Positions 17,454-26,535 of a stretch of 64,000 nucleotides of DNA are shown here, piece after piece (positions within the stretch are counted from its first letter, which is position 1; every line of letters begins with the position of its first letter). The notes under the pieces were generated by a model. That model had not been told where the DNA came from. It worked only from the letters and a program-made list of their open reading frames with translations, and did no database searches. Made by a program: the position numbers and the translations under genes. Origin of the DNA: Bin55 sp963667455. GTDB lineage: Bacteria; Pseudomonadota; Gammaproteobacteria; Pseudomonadales; Azotimanducaceae. Location of the stretch: NCBI GenBank assembly GCA_963667455.2, contig CAXXFR010000026.1, positions 372,001-436,000 on the forward strand, read 5' to 3'.

Positions 17454-19094
17454 ATGAACTGCAACGACTTGGTCGCTAGCATTCTCAAGCTCGAAGGTGT
17501 TGAATGGACAACTTGCTATCCGTCCAACCCGCTCATTGAAGCGGTCGCAAAGCAAGGCATTCGCCCCGTTGCGTTCCGGCACGAACGCGGAGCGGTCATG
17601 GCAGCTGACGGTTACTCAAGAGTGTCGGATCGCAAACGGTTCGGTGTAGTTCTCATGCAATCGCAAGCCGGTGCGGAAAATTCCGTGGGCGGTCTCTCGC
17701 AAGCAAACGCGGACAACGTTCCCATTCTCGCCCTGCCTGGCGGCAATCCGCTGAACATGCTCTACGTGCGTCCGAATTTTGTTGCCAGCAGCACATGGAA
17801 GGATGTCGTCAAGTGTGCGGAGCCAATTTTGCGCCCGGACCAGGCAGCCACGGTGATGCGAAGAGCGTTTCACGCATTGAAGACTGGCCGGCCCGCTCCA
17901 GTCGTAGTGGAAATGCCAGCCGATGTATGCGGTCAGGAAGTTCCCGACAACGCTGGTTCGTACGACTCACCATCGGCTGCCGTGTATATGCCTTCGATCG
18001 GAGACATTCGTGATGCGGCAACCAAGCTAGTTGAGGCGAAGGAACCCTTGATCTGGGCGGGTGCCGGTGTAATGAGCGCCGGTGCAACCCAAGAACTCAA
18101 AGAACTGGCCGAGTTGCTGGACGCACCGGTGTTCACGACCATGCCTGGAAAGTCGGCAATCGATGAACGCCATCCGCTAGCTCTCGGAGCGGGAGGCTCG
18201 ACAACAACCGGACCCGCACAGCAATGGCTCCGAGAATCCGATGTCGTCTTCGCTGTCGGCGCGTCTCTCACATCATCTCCCTACGCTCAACGGGTAGGTG
18301 CTGATAAGTTTCTCATCCACTCAGTCATCGATCAGCATGAAGTCAACAAAGACACTTCCGCACAAATTGCATTGGTGGGAGATGCCAAGCTGACGTTGGA
18401 GTCCCTCATCGATCAGATACGCGGGATCGCTGGAGCTGACAATCAAGACCGAGGAACCAAACAACGCGTAAAGGCAGCGAAAGATGCCTGGCTGGCCAGT
18501 TGGCAACCGTACATGACCAATGACGACTCGCCTCTCTCGCCCTATCGCGTCATTCACGAAATGAACGAGAATCTCGATCTCGAGAACTCCATCGTGACTC
18601 ACGATGCAGGTGCGCCACGCGATCAGATCGTTCCGTTCTATGTGGCCACAGCTCCGCACACCTACATCGGATGGGGCAAGTCAACACACTTGGGGTTTTC
18701 CATTCCTCTAATGATCGGAGCGAAAATGGGAATGCCCGATCGGATGTGCGTAAATCTCATGGGAGATGGAGCATTCGGGATGTCGGGACTTGACATCGAG
18801 ACTTCGGTTCGTGCGGAAATTCCCATTACCACTATCGTGCTGAATAACAGTATGATGGCAACATATCCAGGAGGATTCCCCACAGCTCGCGAGAAGTACG
18901 GCGTCTCTCACATGCAGGGAGACTACGCGGGACTCGCCATGGCTATGGGAGCGGAAGGAATTCACGTGACCCAATCCAACGAGATGGCAGGGGCTCTGCA
19001 GAAGGCGAAGTCCCTCAATCAGTCAGGCAAGACTGTATTGATCGACGTAAAGACCCGTGCGGAGAATTCCCGAGCACCCAGTCGATTCGCCTAG
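17454..19094 (+). CDS. Thiamine diphosphate-dependent enzyme, acetolactate synthase-like
   Basis: A 546-residue three-domain ThDP enzyme: an N-terminal pyrimidine-binding domain with the catalytic Glu in FRHERGAVMAADGYSR (about residues 42-57), a central domain (about 185-330), and a C-terminal pyrophosphate domain with the GDGAFG...NN motif (about 436-463). Family members include acetolactate synthase and various 2-oxo acid decarboxylases; the reaction here is not clear. No small regulatory subunit gene is adjacent, which argues against a standard ilvBN. ATG at 17454 has AGGAA seven bases upstream. Confidence 0.88.
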   Translation: MNCNDLVASILKLEGVEWTTCYPSNPLIEAVAKQGIRPVAFRHERGAVMAADGYSRVSDRKRFGVVLMQSQAGAENSVGGLSQANADNVPILALPGGNPLNMLYVRPNFVASSTWKDVVKCAEPILRPDQAATVMRRAFHALKTGRPAPVVVEMPADVCGQEVPDNAGSYDSPSAAVYMPSIGDIRDAATKLVEAKEPLIWAGAGVMSAGATQELKELAELLDAPVFTTMPGKSAIDERHPLALGAGGSTTTGPAQQWLRESDVVFAVGASLTSSPYAQRVGADKFLIHSVIDQHEVNKDTSAQIALVGDAKLTLESLIDQIRGIAGADNQDRGTKQRVKAAKDAWLASWQPYMTNDDSPLSPYRVIHEMNENLDLENSIVTHDAGAPRDQIVPFYVATAPHTYIGWGKSTHLGFSIPLMIGAKMGMPDRMCVNLMGDGAFGMSGLDIETSVRAEIPITTIVLNNSMMATYPGGFPTAREKYGVSHMQGDYAGLAMAMGAEGIHVTQSNEMAGALQKAKSLNQSGKTVLIDVKTRAENSRAPSRFA

Positions 19095-19208
19095 TCGCGA
19101 AGCCCCTTGAAGAATGTGATGGTTCATTGACAAGTCAATGTCCACGAGTTCCTTCAAAATGCATACCATAATTCCTAAACCACTCGCGCAGAATTTGAGC
19201 TAGGGAGA

Positions 19209-20501
19209 ATGGCTAAATTCGCCGGCAGTTCGCGTCCGTCTCGACGTGCATTCGTACAGTCGATGTTGGCTGGTGCTGTCGCTACTCCCTTTCTGGGTCG
19301 GTCTCTAGCCGGACAGCTGACTGCAACTGAAGGAGTCAGCGACTCTCAGGTAATTCTTGGGACATCCGCTGCATTTAAGGGACCGTCCAGAGGTTTGGGG
19401 ATTGAGCTGTATCGAGGATCCACGGCGTACTTCTCCCACGTTAACCAGCAAGGCGGCATTCACGGTCGCGAAATCACTCAGAAGCTGTACGACGACAGCT
19501 ACCAGCCGACACCCGCAGTAACCAACTCACAACGTCTGATGATCGAGGACGATGTCTTCGCGCTGTTCGGGTATGTGGGAACACCCACGGTAACTCGAGT
19601 TCTTCCGTTGCTCAAGAAGTTTCAGGCTCGCAAGTTCCTGATCCTGTTTCCGTTCACGGGCGCACAACCGCAACGTGTGTATCCCTACGGTGACTTCGCA
19701 TTCAATTTGCGAGCTTCCTATCGTCAGGAAACCGAAGGACTTGTCGACAATTTTGTTGAAATCGGTCGTGAGCGTATCGGAGTCTTCTATCAAGCCGATG
19801 CCTATGGACGTAGCGGTTGGGCCGGAGTCAGAAGCGCACTGACCAAATACGATCTCAACATCGTGGGTGAAGCCACCTATCGTCGAGGAACTCGCTTCTC
19901 TGCCAGCCTGCGAGACCAAGTCCAAATATTGAAGGACAAAGAGCCTCAAGCAATCATTTGCATCGGCGCATATGCAGCATGCGCCGCATTCCTGCGAGAC
20001 TGCATCGACAACGACCTTCGAGTGCCTATCGCCAACCTGTCTTTTGTCGGCAGCGAGAACCTCGTGAAGCTCATTGAAGATTCGCAAGATGAACCGACAA
20101 ACTACACCAGGTTCCTTGTCAACTCGCAGGTGGTTCCCAGCTACACCGACGAATCGCTTGCCGCAGTGAGCGAGTACATCGAATTAATGAAGCGCTACGA
20201 CCCCGCGGTTCCAGCCGAGTTCGACGACGAGACCTACTCCACGTTCGATCGCAGCTTTGTCAGCCTCGAAGGCTTTCTCAACGCAAAGTTGATGACTGAG
20301 ATTTTGAGGCGAGTAGGAGACAACCCGAGTCGAGCCGACATTGAATCTGCAGTTTTTTCGATTCAGGACTTCGACATCGGAATCGGTGAAAACATTTCAT
20401 TCGCAGCTGACCGTCGTCAGGGTCTCGACAGGGTGTATTACACCGTCGTCGAAGACGGCGTTTTCGTTCCCCTCCGAGATTGGGAAGGATCGTTTACCTA
20501 A
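19209..20501 (+). CDS. Branched-chain amino acid-type solute-binding protein with Tat-like signal
   Basis: The 430-residue periplasmic-binding protein (Peripla_BP_6, LivJ type) begins with SRPSRRAFVQSMLAGAVA, a twin-arginine signal, and has an AGGGAG ribosome-binding site. The mature part starts ILGTSAAFKGPSRGLG, the usual first strand of the family, and continues with the two-lobe pattern (FGYVGTPTV, ERIGVFYQADAYG). There are no LIV permease or ATPase genes beside it. Instead the stop codon is directly followed by the start of a sensor-like membrane protein, which suggests a ligand-sensing rather than a transport role. Confidence 0.9.
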   Translation: MAKFAGSSRPSRRAFVQSMLAGAVATPFLGRSLAGQLTATEGVSDSQVILGTSAAFKGPSRGLGIELYRGSTAYFSHVNQQGGIHGREITQKLYDDSYQPTPAVTNSQRLMIEDDVFALFGYVGTPTVTRVLPLLKKFQARKFLILFPFTGAQPQRVYPYGDFAFNLRASYRQETEGLVDNFVEIGRERIGVFYQADAYGRSGWAGVRSALTKYDLNIVGEATYRRGTRFSASLRDQVQILKDKEPQAIICIGAYAACAAFLRDCIDNDLRVPIANLSFVGSENLVKLIEDSQDEPTNYTRFLVNSQVVPSYTDESLAAVSEYIELMKRYDPAVPAEFDDETYSTFDRSFVSLEGFLNAKLMTEILRRVGDNPSRADIESAVFSIQDFDIGIGENISFAADRRQGLDRVYYTVVEDGVFVPLRDWEGSFT

Positions 20502-21245
20502 ATGAAAATCACCAAACTTTTTCAAAGAACGGTGTTCGGCATCATCGCATTGTTCGGGCTGATCGGCATATCCACATCGGTCCTCAGCATCAATGCGGTC
20601 GACAATCACCTGTCGAACGAGTACGTATCGAACAGTAAGGCCATCGCCAACACCATTGCTGATGCAGGAGTGGACATCATCCTCAACCGGGACTTGTCCT
20701 CGCTTCAGTCGCTCATTGACCAGTTCGTCGAGATTCAAGGCATCAGCTACATCTATATAACCAACGAACACGGCGAGTTTCTCGCTCACACATTCGTACC
20801 CGGAATCCCGCAAACCGTGCTCGATAGCGATGTGACTCAGACTGAGACCGTGCAACGAACCATCGAGGGAGCGGGGGATTTTGTAGAGGTGGGCAGTCCA
20901 ATTCTCGCCGGTATGGTCGGAGCCGTGCACATCGGAATGGACATCGAACTCGTCACACAAAAGATTCAGGCGGCGATTGGTCAGCAGGTCTACCTTATCG
21001 CGATCGTATTTCTGGTGGGCATTGTCGCGGCGATCTGGTTTGTGAACTTCGCATCCAAACCCATCGACATGCTTCAGTCGTATGCCGTCGAGCTCGCCAC
21101 GAAGTCTGAGCCCGACACCATCAACAATCAAAAGCTCCTGGAACGTAAAGACGAGGCTGGAGAACTCGCGAGACTATTCCAGTACTTCGCAGCTATAGTC
21201 GACCCGAATCGAATCGGGCCTCCTCCCGAAGAACCTGACAAGTAG
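20502..21245 (+). CDS. Membrane sensor with periplasmic domain and HAMP, no output domain
   Basis: The 247-residue product has a membrane segment at about 13-30, a periplasmic region at 31-160, a second membrane segment at 162-183, and a HAMP-like region at 184-235 (including RKDEAGELARLF). It stops there, with no kinase, methyl-accepting or cyclase domain. The preceding gene ends at 20501, so the two are back to back and probably coupled. It could relay binding-protein occupancy to the next gene product, an MFS carrier, or to a partner elsewhere. Confidence 0.8.
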   Translation: MKITKLFQRTVFGIIALFGLIGISTSVLSINAVDNHLSNEYVSNSKAIANTIADAGVDIILNRDLSSLQSLIDQFVEIQGISYIYITNEHGEFLAHTFVPGIPQTVLDSDVTQTETVQRTIEGAGDFVEVGSPILAGMVGAVHIGMDIELVTQKIQAAIGQQVYLIAIVFLVGIVAAIWFVNFASKPIDMLQSYAVELATKSEPDTINNQKLLERKDEAGELARLFQYFAAIVDPNRIGPPPEEPDK

Positions 21246-21260
21246 TCAAGATTCGTCGCG

Positions 21261-22604
21261 ATGGCTAGGTTGCTTTCTATGGGAGTCGGACGGATAGTCC
21301 GAGGTTTTCTCTGCATCATGCTGCACTTGTGCTTCGGCACTGTGTACGCGTGGAGTTTCTTTCAGGTTCTGTTGGTAGACCACTTGAACTGGTCGTTCAC
21401 CGACACGTCCATCTCCTTCGGACTCACCATCTTTTCATTGGGACTCTCCGCCGCGTGGGCTGGTCTGATGCTTCCCAAACTCGGCCCGAGAAAGCTGGCG
21501 ATCGCGGGTAGCGTGCTGTTCTGCCTTGGCTACTTCATTGGTGCGTGGGCTCTCGAGAACGACAATTTCGGGGTCTTCGTGTTCGGCTACAGCTTCATTG
21601 GGGGAACGGGACTCGGATTTGGCTACGTAGTGCCTGTTGCGACTGTGGCCAACTGGTTCCCCGATCACAAGGGACTTTCGACAGGCTTGGTGGTCATGGG
21701 ATTCGGTCTCGGCGCACTCATGCTGAGCAAATTGCTCGCTCCGGTATTGCTCATGTATACGGAAGACAACATTCCGCAGGTGTTCCTGTTCCTCGGCGTT
21801 CTGTTTGCGTGCATTCTCTTGCCAGCGAGTTGCTTCGTAACCAACCCTCCTCAAATGCCCGCAGCAACCACGAGGACTACGCTGAGAACTCCTACTCCGG
21901 AGCTTACCGACGAAGACCGACCCGATTACGCAAGGCGATGCGTGAGTTCCTACGAATTCACCATCATGTGGTTGATCTTTTTCTTCAATATTGCCGCTGG
22001 CATCTCGGTAATCAGCTTCCAATCGCCATTGCTACAAGACGTTTGGAAGATGTCGGATCCGACCATCGAACCACAGCTGTTAGCTGTGTGGGGCGCAAAT
22101 CTCATTGCCGTGAGTTCCGTCTGCAACGGACTTGGAAGGTTGTTCTGGGGATTGCTCTCAGACCACATCGGACGAGTGCTGGTCTTTCGAATTCTGCTAG
22201 CCAGTCAAACTGTCGTTTTCGGCATATTGATGACTGAGCGCGACCCGTGGATCTTCTCGGTACTGGTGTGCTACGTCTTGCTCTGTTTCGGCGGAGGATT
22301 CGCAACCATGCCGTCGTTTGTACTCGACGTGTTTGGTCAGAAGAAAATGTCAACGATCTACGGTTTGATCCTGACTGCCTGGTCAGTTGCCGGAATCATC
22401 GGGCCGCTCTACGTGGGGTATCTGAAGGACAACTACCCGAATCGGGTGGTCATCTACTGCTTCTTGATTGGAGTGCTGTTCCTGAGTCTGGGGTTCATCT
22501 TTTCAATGTTGTTGAACAACGACAGAATCAGTTTGGGGAAGCCGACTTTACAGTCGACCATCAAACGGTGGAACCTACCGGTACCTAAATCGGTTTCTTC
22601 CTGA
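21261..22604 (+). CDS. MFS transporter, oxalate/formate antiporter (OFA)-like
   Basis: A 447-residue protein with twelve predicted membrane segments and a central cytosolic loop near residues 195-225. Features such as the N-terminal LCFGTVYAWSFF, GGTGLGFGYVVPVATVANWFPDHKGLSTGLVVMGFGLGA and NGLGRLFWGLLSDHIGR match the OFA group of the major facilitator superfamily, which exchange or import carboxylates. The start is 15 bases behind the sensor gene, so binding protein, sensor and carrier look like one operon. The substrate is not known; a small carboxylate is a guess from family. Confidence 0.88.
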   Translation: MARLLSMGVGRIVRGFLCIMLHLCFGTVYAWSFFQVLLVDHLNWSFTDTSISFGLTIFSLGLSAAWAGLMLPKLGPRKLAIAGSVLFCLGYFIGAWALENDNFGVFVFGYSFIGGTGLGFGYVVPVATVANWFPDHKGLSTGLVVMGFGLGALMLSKLLAPVLLMYTEDNIPQVFLFLGVLFACILLPASCFVTNPPQMPAATTRTTLRTPTPELTDEDRPDYARRCVSSYEFTIMWLIFFFNIAAGISVISFQSPLLQDVWKMSDPTIEPQLLAVWGANLIAVSSVCNGLGRLFWGLLSDHIGRVLVFRILLASQTVVFGILMTERDPWIFSVLVCYVLLCFGGGFATMPSFVLDVFGQKKMSTIYGLILTAWSVAGIIGPLYVGYLKDNYPNRVVIYCFLIGVLFLSLGFIFSMLLNNDRISLGKPTLQSTIKRWNLPVPKSVSS

Positions 22605-22781
22605 TTCTGTCTTAGCCAATGTATTGATTGGCAATCCGACAGATCCGCCGCTTCTCAGTTCGGAAGCCACAGGAGCCAAATGCTTGTCTGTGGCCATCTC
22701 GACTTTCCAGACATAGCGAGATCGGGCCGTGTGGAAGCGGAAAGGAACGCTTCCATCAAGGCGCAACCTGACACTGTGCAA
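22575..22781 (-). CDS. Possible small protein behind the DNA methyltransferase
   Basis: An open frame of 68 codons starting with TTG at 22781, eight bases after the methyltransferase stop, with AGGAAG at 22791-22786. Its composition looks protein-like (HSVRLRLDGSVPFRFHTARS) but I do not recognise it. Its 3' end overlaps the end of the MFS gene on the other strand. It could be the stub of a lost restriction enzyme or chance. Confidence 0.3.
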   Translation of the reverse strand: MHSVRLRLDGSVPFRFHTARSRYVWKVEMATDKHLAPVASELRSGGSVGLPINTLAKTESGRNRFRYR

Positions 22782-22789
22782 ATGACTTC

Positions 22790-24178
22790 CTACTTTAAGA
22801 TCGTTACTATGCTTTCTCTACGTGGCACCTTGTGACGTTGCGGATTTGCAGCCCACTTTCCTCCTCGGGACCGAATGACTTCAACTGAGTAGCTTGAGTA
22901 GCCTACCGCTACACCCAACTCTCCAATAATCTCATCCGTACGGACATGATTACCGTATGGCGCGGAGTCTCCAAGTACGAGGACGAACGATCCACCTGCC
23001 TTAAGGATGACATGAGCTTGTTGGACTACTTTCAGCATGTCTTCGAAATATCCCGCCACCATTAGGTCGTAAGACTTTTTTCCAGCTCGGACTCCTCTCG
23101 CTTCATCAAGTTGCTCAATGATCGCTGTCAGTTCAGCGTGGATCCGTGGGCTCACCGCCTCGATACCGGAGCAGGCTCGCAACTTGTCCATGCTGTTGCG
23201 GATGATCTGCGTAGTCGCTGCGATAATCAGCTTGTCCCGAACATCGCTCGTGATCTGTGCCCAACTGTCGTAGATTCCCCAGAAATAGGTTTCCAGTCGG
23301 GTGCGATCCGCATAGTCGTAATTGTTGAGATATGGCGGAGAAGTCAGCAAGACATCGATACTCTCGGGCTTCGCGAATTCGGCCATGTTGCGAGCATCTC
23401 CGTGAATTACTTGGTGTTCAGTGTGCGGCAGACTGCGCAAGGCAGGGTTGGAAACGTCGCTCAGCATGAGGTTGCATCTCTTGGTGAATTCCTCAAAAGC
23501 GTCCCTTTGTACGGTTCGTTCTGCGTACTTGCTGGGCGCAATGTAAGGCCATCCTGCTCCGGCAGAAGTTACATCACGAAGCGTTGCTGTCAATGCAACC
23601 TTCAGAAAGTCCCTCCGATCGTCAACGGTTTCACAGTTCTCGATTATCGTTCTCAGCGCGAGTAGTTTCTGCAGTTCATCTTCCCTAAAGCACTTATACA
23701 CCAATTCTGGCCATATGTCAGAGCAATCAAGTCCGGATTCATAAAGCTCTCGGGCATCTTTCACGACCTCTTGCATATCCAGAAGCAGAGCCCCTGTGTC
23801 GTACTTCATCTGCAACTTGCTCTTTGCAATCCAATACACGAATGGGTGTGCTTCAATACCAATCGAATTAACCCCCTGCATTCTTGCCACTATAGAGGTA
23901 GTTCCCGTGCCTGCAAATGGGTCGGCAATCCAAGAAGAAGCATTCAATCCATATTCTTGAATCTTACATTCAACCAGCTTGTACGAGTAACCAGCTGGGT
24001 AGGTAAACCAGCGATGGATGGGTGCTCGCAAACAGTCCCTGAATGACCCGTATCCACTGAGATCCCTGCTTGACTGAAAGGCGACGTTGGAACGGGATGC
24101 CTCAGAGCCTCCTAGCACAGTGACCGTTGACGTAGGAGAGCAAAGATCCGACTTTGCTACTTGGTTCTTGCTTTGCAC
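22790..24178 (-). CDS. Site-specific DNA methyltransferase (N4-cytosine/N6-adenine), solitary
   Basis: A 462-residue amino-methyltransferase. The SAM-binding motif DPFAGTGTT lies near residue 88 and the catalytic motif TSPPYLNNYDYADRTRLE near residue 281, so motif I precedes motif IV. TSPPY is more common in N4-cytosine enzymes, although some N6-adenine enzymes have it. The C-terminal part (GGSFVLVLGDSAPYG) also fits. No restriction endonuclease is recognisable beside it. Base composition of the gene and its upstream flank is lower in GC than the neighbours, a sign of acquisition. The target sequence cannot be inferred. Confidence 0.87.
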   Translation of the reverse strand: MQSKNQVAKSDLCSPTSTVTVLGGSEASRSNVAFQSSRDLSGYGSFRDCLRAPIHRWFTYPAGYSYKLVECKIQEYGLNASSWIADPFAGTGTTSIVARMQGVNSIGIEAHPFVYWIAKSKLQMKYDTGALLLDMQEVVKDARELYESGLDCSDIWPELVYKCFREDELQKLLALRTIIENCETVDDRRDFLKVALTATLRDVTSAGAGWPYIAPSKYAERTVQRDAFEEFTKRCNLMLSDVSNPALRSLPHTEHQVIHGDARNMAEFAKPESIDVLLTSPPYLNNYDYADRTRLETYFWGIYDSWAQITSDVRDKLIIAATTQIIRNSMDKLRACSGIEAVSPRIHAELTAIIEQLDEARGVRAGKKSYDLMVAGYFEDMLKVVQQAHVILKAGGSFVLVLGDSAPYGNHVRTDEIIGELGVAVGYSSYSVEVIRSRGGKWAANPQRHKVPRRESIVTILK

Positions 24179-24644
24179 AGTTGTTCTCCATACTCATATT
24201 TCTCATAATTACCACTCAAATAGAAACGGCAATCTTAATGCCGTCTAACTCGAAGAGCATCCAGTCTCGCTATACCGTCAGAATCTATCGATATGCACCT
24301 TTCATCCGCTGTGAAGGGCGGCTTCTCGAGTGCAATTCCTGCTATATCTAGTAACTATTGGGATTGGATGCTTTACAGTTTGGTTTGTTGATTGAGTCCG
24401 TGAGCGATATTACAACCATTCTGCACAATGAGCGGCCAATTGCAATGCCACAGATGAATCTTGACGAATTACATCGCTGTCCCAGACATATTTTGTCAAT
24501 GACGCGTCTCTTCAGTGGAAGTGACTCCAGAGAAGCACCTGCTTCCCAGGACAAGACTTGAGACCGATACCTACTGAATGCTCGCGCCCAAACAGTTCTC
24601 TTGAGTGTTCAGAACCTTGGAGGTGGCGGTGATCGGGTGTTTAG
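24179..24644. other. AT-richer non-coding stretch behind the methyltransferase start
   Basis: These 466 bases hold no recognisable gene. Open frames of 65-68 codons exist on both strands but lack ribosome-binding sites and family features. A small hairpin (ACGGCA...TGCCGT) lies near 24225-24243. It may be the remains of the element that brought in the methyltransferase. Confidence 0.45.
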
Positions 24645-26270
24645 CTACCGAGTGATCTTCTCGTTTGCCTCATCGTATTTATCTACCAAGAACGCCTTGA
24701 GCTGATCCGTTGTGAGGTCCTTTTGAACGATTTGCCCTTCAGAGTCGAGCAGATACCCCTTGGGAACGAAGTTCACGCCATACGACATGACCATTTCACC
24801 GTCAAAGCCCTTGAGTTCACCTAGATTGACCCAAGGAAGTTCGTGCTCTTCCGAACTGTACGACCACGCCTCGTGCGTGTCGTCAATCGAAACGGAGGCG
24901 ATTTCGAATCCCAGTTCGCTATAGGTTGCGAACAGCTCTTTCAGTGCTGGAAAGGTTGCGATGCATGGACCGCACCAGGACGCCCAGAAGTCAACAAGCA
25001 CAAAGTCCTTGCCTTCAAGGAGATCGCTCAAAGAAACTTCCTCTCCTTTGAAATTTGGTAGCGTGAAGTCTGGAGCCTGTTTGCCGACTGCAAGACTTCT
25101 GTCATTCACGGTTCTTGCAATGTGGGTCGCACGGTTGTTGCGGGCGTGCGTCACACGGCGGGCAACCAGATCGTCGTCGAGAGACTTGGCCAGACTGTCG
25201 TATATGGGCAGGCCTTCCTCTTGCCCCCAGTGTGCCCCAAGTTCCAATGCCAGAAGAACATCCATAGGATTTTCAGCAGTCGAAGCGACTTCATCGAGAA
25301 AACCGTAGCGAAGTCGGTTCAATTCTCTGCGGATTTCAAGGAATTTCGGAGTCTCCTCCTCGGCCTCGTCTTCTGAGCTCGTATTGGACTCAGTGCTTTC
25401 TTCGCTTTCGCTCTTCTCGCGATATTCCTTACGAGCGACTAGGTAGGCCTGTTCGGTCGACACGTACTCTTCGCTCTGTTGCCAGCTGTCGATGAGTTGA
25501 GCGTGCTTTCCCTTTGCAGAGGTCGCAACCATACTGTTTAGCGAGTTGGTTGGCGCCGAAACCGTGATTTTCGCGCCTGGTTCCACGATAGCTTGCGTCT
25601 GGCCAACGCTACCCTTGAACGGGGCCACGAGTATGTTGACTATTCTCGGTTCGTCGACTTCGGCTTCGATAACAAACTTGCCTTCGTCAAGCACAACTCT
25701 ACCGAAGACCAAGCTGACTCGTTCTCCAGTGCCGGAATACTCACCTGCTCTGACTCTGACGACCGCGCCTTCCATATCGGAAGCCATGGCTGAAAAATCT
25801 CCAGCTATGGTGAATTTCTTCTCGGGATCCCTCACCTTCCTAGATGCGCCAATCAACTCAAGGTGACCGTGGTTCTCCATAAAAACAAACGAAACCGCGC
25901 CGGGATCGAGCCATACATCCAGTGAGGACACACTCCGTTCGCCAATGTAGACGGATATCTTCGCGTCGCGCGCCTGGCCAGTACTGCCTCTAAGGACTAC
26001 CGAACCGTTCTCGAAGTGGCCCGAGGCTCGCTCGACAGTCTTTGTCTCGCCTGCAGAGTTGACGACCTCTTGAGTGTTAACCACTCTGGCCGTCGACCAG
26101 TCCATGTCTTCCGCTATTGCTGCTCGATCTTCGAATTCTGTGGTCAGGTAAATTCCCTGAGGAATTAGCTCTCCTTCTACAGTGAATACGTACATAGGGG
26201 GGCTCGGTGCCACCGTACCCGCCCATGTCGAAGCGAACAGCACCAAGAGGAAGCGAAATTGTCTCTTCAC
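24645..26270 (-). CDS. Exported protein with C-terminal TlpA-like thioredoxin domain
   Basis: The 541-residue product has a signal peptide (about residues 1-21). Residues 22-270 are beta-rich and contain two related segments that resemble DUF4369-like domains of TlpA proteins. An acidic Ser/Glu linker follows near 285-310. The C-terminal 150 residues are a TlpA/ResA-type thiol-disulfide domain with the redox motif WASWCGPC. It probably reduces or isomerises disulfides in the periplasm. It is divergently oriented to the thiC operon and has no cytochrome-maturation genes around it. Confidence 0.87.
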   Translation of the reverse strand: MKRQFRFLLVLFASTWAGTVAPSPPMYVFTVEGELIPQGIYLTTEFEDRAAIAEDMDWSTARVVNTQEVVNSAGETKTVERASGHFENGSVVLRGSTGQARDAKISVYIGERSVSSLDVWLDPGAVSFVFMENHGHLELIGASRKVRDPEKKFTIAGDFSAMASDMEGAVVRVRAGEYSGTGERVSLVFGRVVLDEGKFVIEAEVDEPRIVNILVAPFKGSVGQTQAIVEPGAKITVSAPTNSLNSMVATSAKGKHAQLIDSWQQSEEYVSTEQAYLVARKEYREKSESEESTESNTSSEDEAEEETPKFLEIRRELNRLRYGFLDEVASTAENPMDVLLALELGAHWGQEEGLPIYDSLAKSLDDDLVARRVTHARNNRATHIARTVNDRSLAVGKQAPDFTLPNFKGEEVSLSDLLEGKDFVLVDFWASWCGPCIATFPALKELFATYSELGFEIASVSIDDTHEAWSYSSEEHELPWVNLGELKGFDGEMVMSYGVNFVPKGYLLDSEGQIVQKDLTTDQLKAFLVDKYDEANEKITR

Positions 26271-26426
26271 TGGTACGTCTACCTACATGCCGCGAATTGC
26301 TCTTTTCAGCAATTCTAAATCCCAATTTCTTGACTTCAACAACTCGGTGGAAGCGTGCGTGGTTTCGGGTTGGAAGTCACGGTCACAGACTTCGTCTCCA
26401 TTCAAGCCGTATATACTCTTAACAGA

Positions 26427-26530
26427 GTCGGGGTACCGTTCGGTTGAGACGCTACGCGCGAACCCGTAGAACCTGATCCGGTTAGTACCGGCGTAGGGAA
26501 CAGGCCCCGGCAGTGTCTCGGTACGGGGAA
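26427..26530 (+). promoter_or_regulatory. TPP riboswitch (THI element) controlling thiC
   Basis: The aptamer core is nearly consensus: GGTTGAGA (26443-26450), then ACCC (26463-26466), AACCTGATC, the CCGG-TTAGTA-CCGG hairpin and GGCGTAGGGAA (26491-26501). P2 would pair GGGT 26432-26435 with ACCC 26463-26466. Downstream, CCCCG (26506-26510) can pair with CGGGG (26524-26528), which covers the GGGGAA ribosome-binding site of thiC. The same CCCCG could instead pair with CGGGG at 26430-26434, which belongs to P2 when TPP is bound. This predicts translational repression by TPP. Confidence 0.95.
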
Positions 26531-26535
26531 TATCC

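Noticed and set aside
24358..24561. Overlapping open frames of 67-68 codons on both strands
   Set aside because: Neither has a ribosome-binding site or recognisable features, and they lie in an AT-richer stretch that may be decayed.
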